In this document: positions 5,993 through 6,264 of the stretch, one piece after another
Layout: each line of letters starts with the position of its first letter
How positions within the stretch are numbered: the first letter of the stretch is position 1
Assembly (NCBI GenBank): GCA_014376425.1
Contig: JACMRO010000468.1
Location: 1-6,264, forward strand
Origin: Rubritepida sp.
GTDB lineage: Bacteria > Pseudomonadota > Alphaproteobacteria > Acetobacterales > Acetobacteraceae
Length of the DNA: 6,264 nucleotides
Direction of reading: 5' to 3'
Position numbers and translations under genes: made by a program
Notes under the pieces: model-generated
What the model was told of the DNA's origin: nothing
Databases searched by the model: none
The model's input: only the letters and a program-made list of their open reading frames with translations

Positions 5993-6264
5993 GTGCGCAA
6001 GCGGGTCATCTGGCTGTCATTCGGCGCGGCCCTGCTCGGCCTGCTGCTGCTCGACCGCGCGTTGCCGCCGGATCTGTCGCGCGCCCGGGCCCTGGGCGGC
6101 GTGGTGGCCGACCGGCACGGCCGGATCCTGTCGGTGCTGCCGGCGTCCGGCGGGGTGGGGCGGCGGCGCACCCCCCGGGCCCGCGCGGTTGCCATCAGGA
6201 GCAGAAGGAAGAGGGCCGTGCGGCGAGACGCCATGATCTGGACTCCGGGACAGCAAAAAAGAGA
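5993..6264 (+). CDS. Penicillin-binding protein 1C-like N-terminus, chimeric and truncated
   Basis: The frame begins MRKRVIWLSFGAALLG with a GTG start. It has a short basic N-terminus, one membrane helix at about residues 5-20, then DRALPPDLSR and GVVADRHGRILSVLPASGG. This order (helix, D-x-PP-L, then V-V-x-D-x-x-G-x-x-L) matches the start of PBP1C, a class A glycosyltransferase/transpeptidase of peptidoglycan synthesis anchored in the inner membrane. In that family a W-R pair follows the G-G/D-G turn; here VGRRRTP is read where something like VWRLRTP would be expected, a difference of two T-to-G changes. From codon 62 (base 6176-6177) the sequence is the antisense of the adaptor signal-peptide region (the 88-bp repeat), so residues after 61 are not PBP sequence. 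The catalytic domains are absent. Identification rests on about 60 residues and is moderate. It is divergent from the efflux operon and probably unrelated in function. Confidence 0.6.
   Translation, partial: MRKRVIWLSFGAALLGLLLLDRALPPDLSRARALGGVVADRHGRILSVLPASGGVGRRRTPRARAVAIRSRRKRAVRRDAMIWTPGQQKR
6177..6264. repeat. 88-bp direct repeat, terminal copy at the window end
   Basis: Exact copy of 5825-5912. It carries a second adaptor start codon (ATG 6234, minus) and signal-peptide codons; that minus-strand frame leaves the adaptor sequence after residue 19 and runs into antisense of the PBP1C-like gene and intergenic DNA. It begins inside codon 62 of the plus-strand PBP1C-like frame and runs to the last base supplied. 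The location at the very end and the loss of PBP homology point to a contig-end artefact more than to biology. Confidence 0.95.

Noticed and set aside
5686..6234. Minus-strand frame beginning with the adaptor signal peptide from the terminal repeat copy
   Set aside because: After residue 19 it reads antisense of the PBP1C-like gene and then out-of-frame adaptor sequence; it exists only because of the terminal duplication.
1..6264. CRISPR array, tRNA/rRNA, insertion sequence or transposase
   Set aside because: No regularly spaced repeats, no recognisable tRNA or rRNA sequence, and no transposase-like protein on either strand; the only exact long repeat noticed is the 88-bp terminal one.

Overview
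The window is GC-rich, gene-dense DNA of a Gram-negative bacterium. The RND efflux pump, the Sec-exported adaptor and the Mo-hydroxylase fit an alphaproteobacterium, perhaps Acetobacteraceae or Rhodospirillales. That placement is an impression from protein style and composition, not a measurement.

Layout on the minus strand, in transcription order from right to left. An HAE1-type RND efflux operon has its periplasmic adaptor at 4668-5882 and its inner-membrane pump at 1506-4658, 9 bases apart. A probable 46-residue lysine/alanine-rich small protein follows at 1314-1454. The 5' two thirds or so of a xanthine dehydrogenase/CoxL-family molybdopterin subunit lies at 1-1223 and runs off the left edge. 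All four face the same way with short gaps and no obvious terminator, so read-through is possible, although efflux and Mo-hydroxylase functions are not known to be linked. No outer-membrane channel gene and no regulator gene is visible.

On the plus strand, starting 110 bases from the adaptor in divergent orientation, a GTG-initiated frame at 5993 encodes a short N-terminus with one membrane helix that resembles penicillin-binding protein 1C. It is genuine only to about base 6176. The last 88 bases (6177-6264) exactly repeat 5825-5912, the adaptor's start region, so the frame there is chimeric. An assembly or contig-end artefact is the likeliest reason; a true 352-base tandem duplication is the alternative.

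The adaptor and pump should form the inner-membrane and periplasmic parts of a proton-driven tripartite exporter that borrows an outer-membrane channel encoded elsewhere. I found no convincing undescribed system. The points most worth a second look are the terminal repeat, the unlabelled small basic gene, and back-to-back perfect hairpins inside the adaptor coding sequence.
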